Below are positions 11,810 to 12,460 of a stretch of 12,460 nt of DNA, piece after piece. Position numbers and translations under genes: made by a program. Source of the DNA: Chloroflexota bacterium (lineage in GTDB: Bacteria > Chloroflexota > Limnocylindria > Limnocylindrales > CSP1-4); assembly GCA_015661135.1 (NCBI GenBank), contig JACVXW010000017.1, positions 1-12,460 of the forward strand, read 5' to 3'. The notes under the pieces are model-generated. The model saw nothing but the letters and a program-made list of their open reading frames with translations. It ran no database searches and was not told the DNA's origin. Position 1 is the stretch's first letter; each line of letters starts with the position of its first letter.

Positions 11810-12460
11810 GTGACGAGCCTCGGTCAGGCGGTCCAGATCGAGCTGTTCATGGACTACCACTGCCCGTACTCGCAGCGCGTCGTCCTGTGGCTGGACGATC
11901 TCGGGCCGGAGCGCGTCGCGGTTCGCCATCGACTGTTCGGCCTGGAACAGGTGAATCGGGATCCCGGCGCCACGGACTGGCGACTCTGGGAGCAGCCGCT
12001 CGACTACATCCAGTACCGCGAGCGCCAGGACCGCCGGTCGCTCGCCGCGTTCCTCGCGACGGCGATCGTCGAGGCCAACGAAGCGCGGGGTGTCGCCGCG
12101 CGCTTCCGCCGGGCCGTCTACGAGGCGCGGTTCCAGGATCGAGCCGACATCAGCGACCTCATGCTGCTCGACAGTCTCGCCGCGGCGGCGGGGGCGGCGG
12201 CGGGTCGAGTGGCCGACGGTTTCTCACGCCCGGCCGAACTCGCCACGGCTCGAGTGCGGATCGCGGACGACTGGGCCGCCGCCCGTTCCAGCTTCGCGAT
12301 CTTCGGCGTCCCCACGCTCGGTGTGGGGGGCGCGCGCCCGTTCTACCTGCGCCTGGCCGGACCCGTCGAGCCGGCGGATGGTCCAGCCGTCCTGGATGCG
12401 CTCCTCGACTTCCGCTCCGAGGTCCCGGGGGTCCTCGAACTGAAGCTCCCGGAACCCATC
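11810..12460 (+). CDS. DsbA/thioredoxin-fold family protein, C-terminus cut by window edge
   Basis: 217 residues are visible from GTG 11810 and the frame is still open at the right end. Thioredoxin-fold DsbA/HCCA-isomerase superfamily: the first strand VQIELFMDYHCPYSQRVV (8-25) puts C18-P-Y-S at the active-site position, and FGVPTLGV (165-172) supplies the cis-Pro loop with P168. The helical insertion lies between. The site has one cysteine (CPYS) where disulfide oxidoreductases have CPxC, so it resembles monothiol, glutathione-using or non-redox relatives. There is no signal peptide, so it is cytoplasmic as seen. It starts 1 nt after the CPBP stop (TAA-G-GTG), with an AAGG overlapping the stop as a weak ribosome site, which suggests translational coupling in the same operon. 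Confidence 0.8.
   Translation, partial: MTSLGQAVQIELFMDYHCPYSQRVVLWLDDLGPERVAVRHRLFGLEQVNRDPGATDWRLWEQPLDYIQYRERQDRRSLAAFLATAIVEANEARGVAARFRRAVYEARFQDRADISDLMLLDSLAAAAGAAAGRVADGFSRPAELATARVRIADDWAAARSSFAIFGVPTLGVGGARPFYLRLAGPVEPADGPAVLDALLDFRSEVPGVLELKLPEPI

Overview
This is a very GC-rich bacterial window with compact gene packing. Several adjacent genes overlap by 4 bp (ATGA or GTGA junctions), and several genes have a -10-like hexamer 6-8 nt before the start codon, which suggests leaderless mRNAs. Two luciferase-like oxidoreductases (one resembling F420-dependent G6PDH), an LCP-family cell-wall protein and the leaderless pattern point to Actinomycetota or a monoderm Chloroflexota lineage. 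The sequence alone does not decide between them.

Layout. The minus-strand block 1-2761 holds a 5'-complete but cut-off luciferase-like oxidoreductase, translationally coupled to an LCP-family protein with three predicted N-terminal membrane segments, and then a PIN toxin / ribbon-helix-helix antitoxin pair. The plus-strand block 2831-4105 starts with a promoter, a perfect 8-bp hairpin and a SAM riboswitch of the SAM-I/SAM-IV clan. The riboswitch sits directly in front of an unrecognised Cys-rich protein, and a small UBP-type zinc-finger protein follows. The minus-strand block 4118-6758 is a complete metal-uptake ABC operon (binding lipoprotein, ATPase, permease). Each gene overlaps the next by 4 bp, and the operon is driven by a TTGACC-17-CAATAT promoter with a Fur/Zur-type palindrome inside it.

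A plus-strand family 2 glycosyltransferase (6861-7598) faces a minus-strand FGD-like oxidoreductase (7893-8882). The 294-bp convergent gap between them has no gene but holds two copies of a TACCCG-N5-CGGGTA palindrome and several small inverted repeats. The plus-strand block 8940-12460 holds an ETHE1/CstB-like persulfide-dioxygenase/rhodanese fusion, a six-helix membrane protein whose putative -10 overlaps the previous stop codon, a CPBP-family membrane protein with altered motif residues, and a truncated DsbA-fold protein.

The most promising point is the SAM riboswitch controlling a gene with no recognisable methionine or SAM function: a zinc-ribbon-like protein that may be an undescribed part of sulfur or one-carbon physiology. 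The second is the metal-regulated, apparently leaderless uptake operon. No tRNA, rRNA, CRISPR array, insertion sequence or phage gene was seen.
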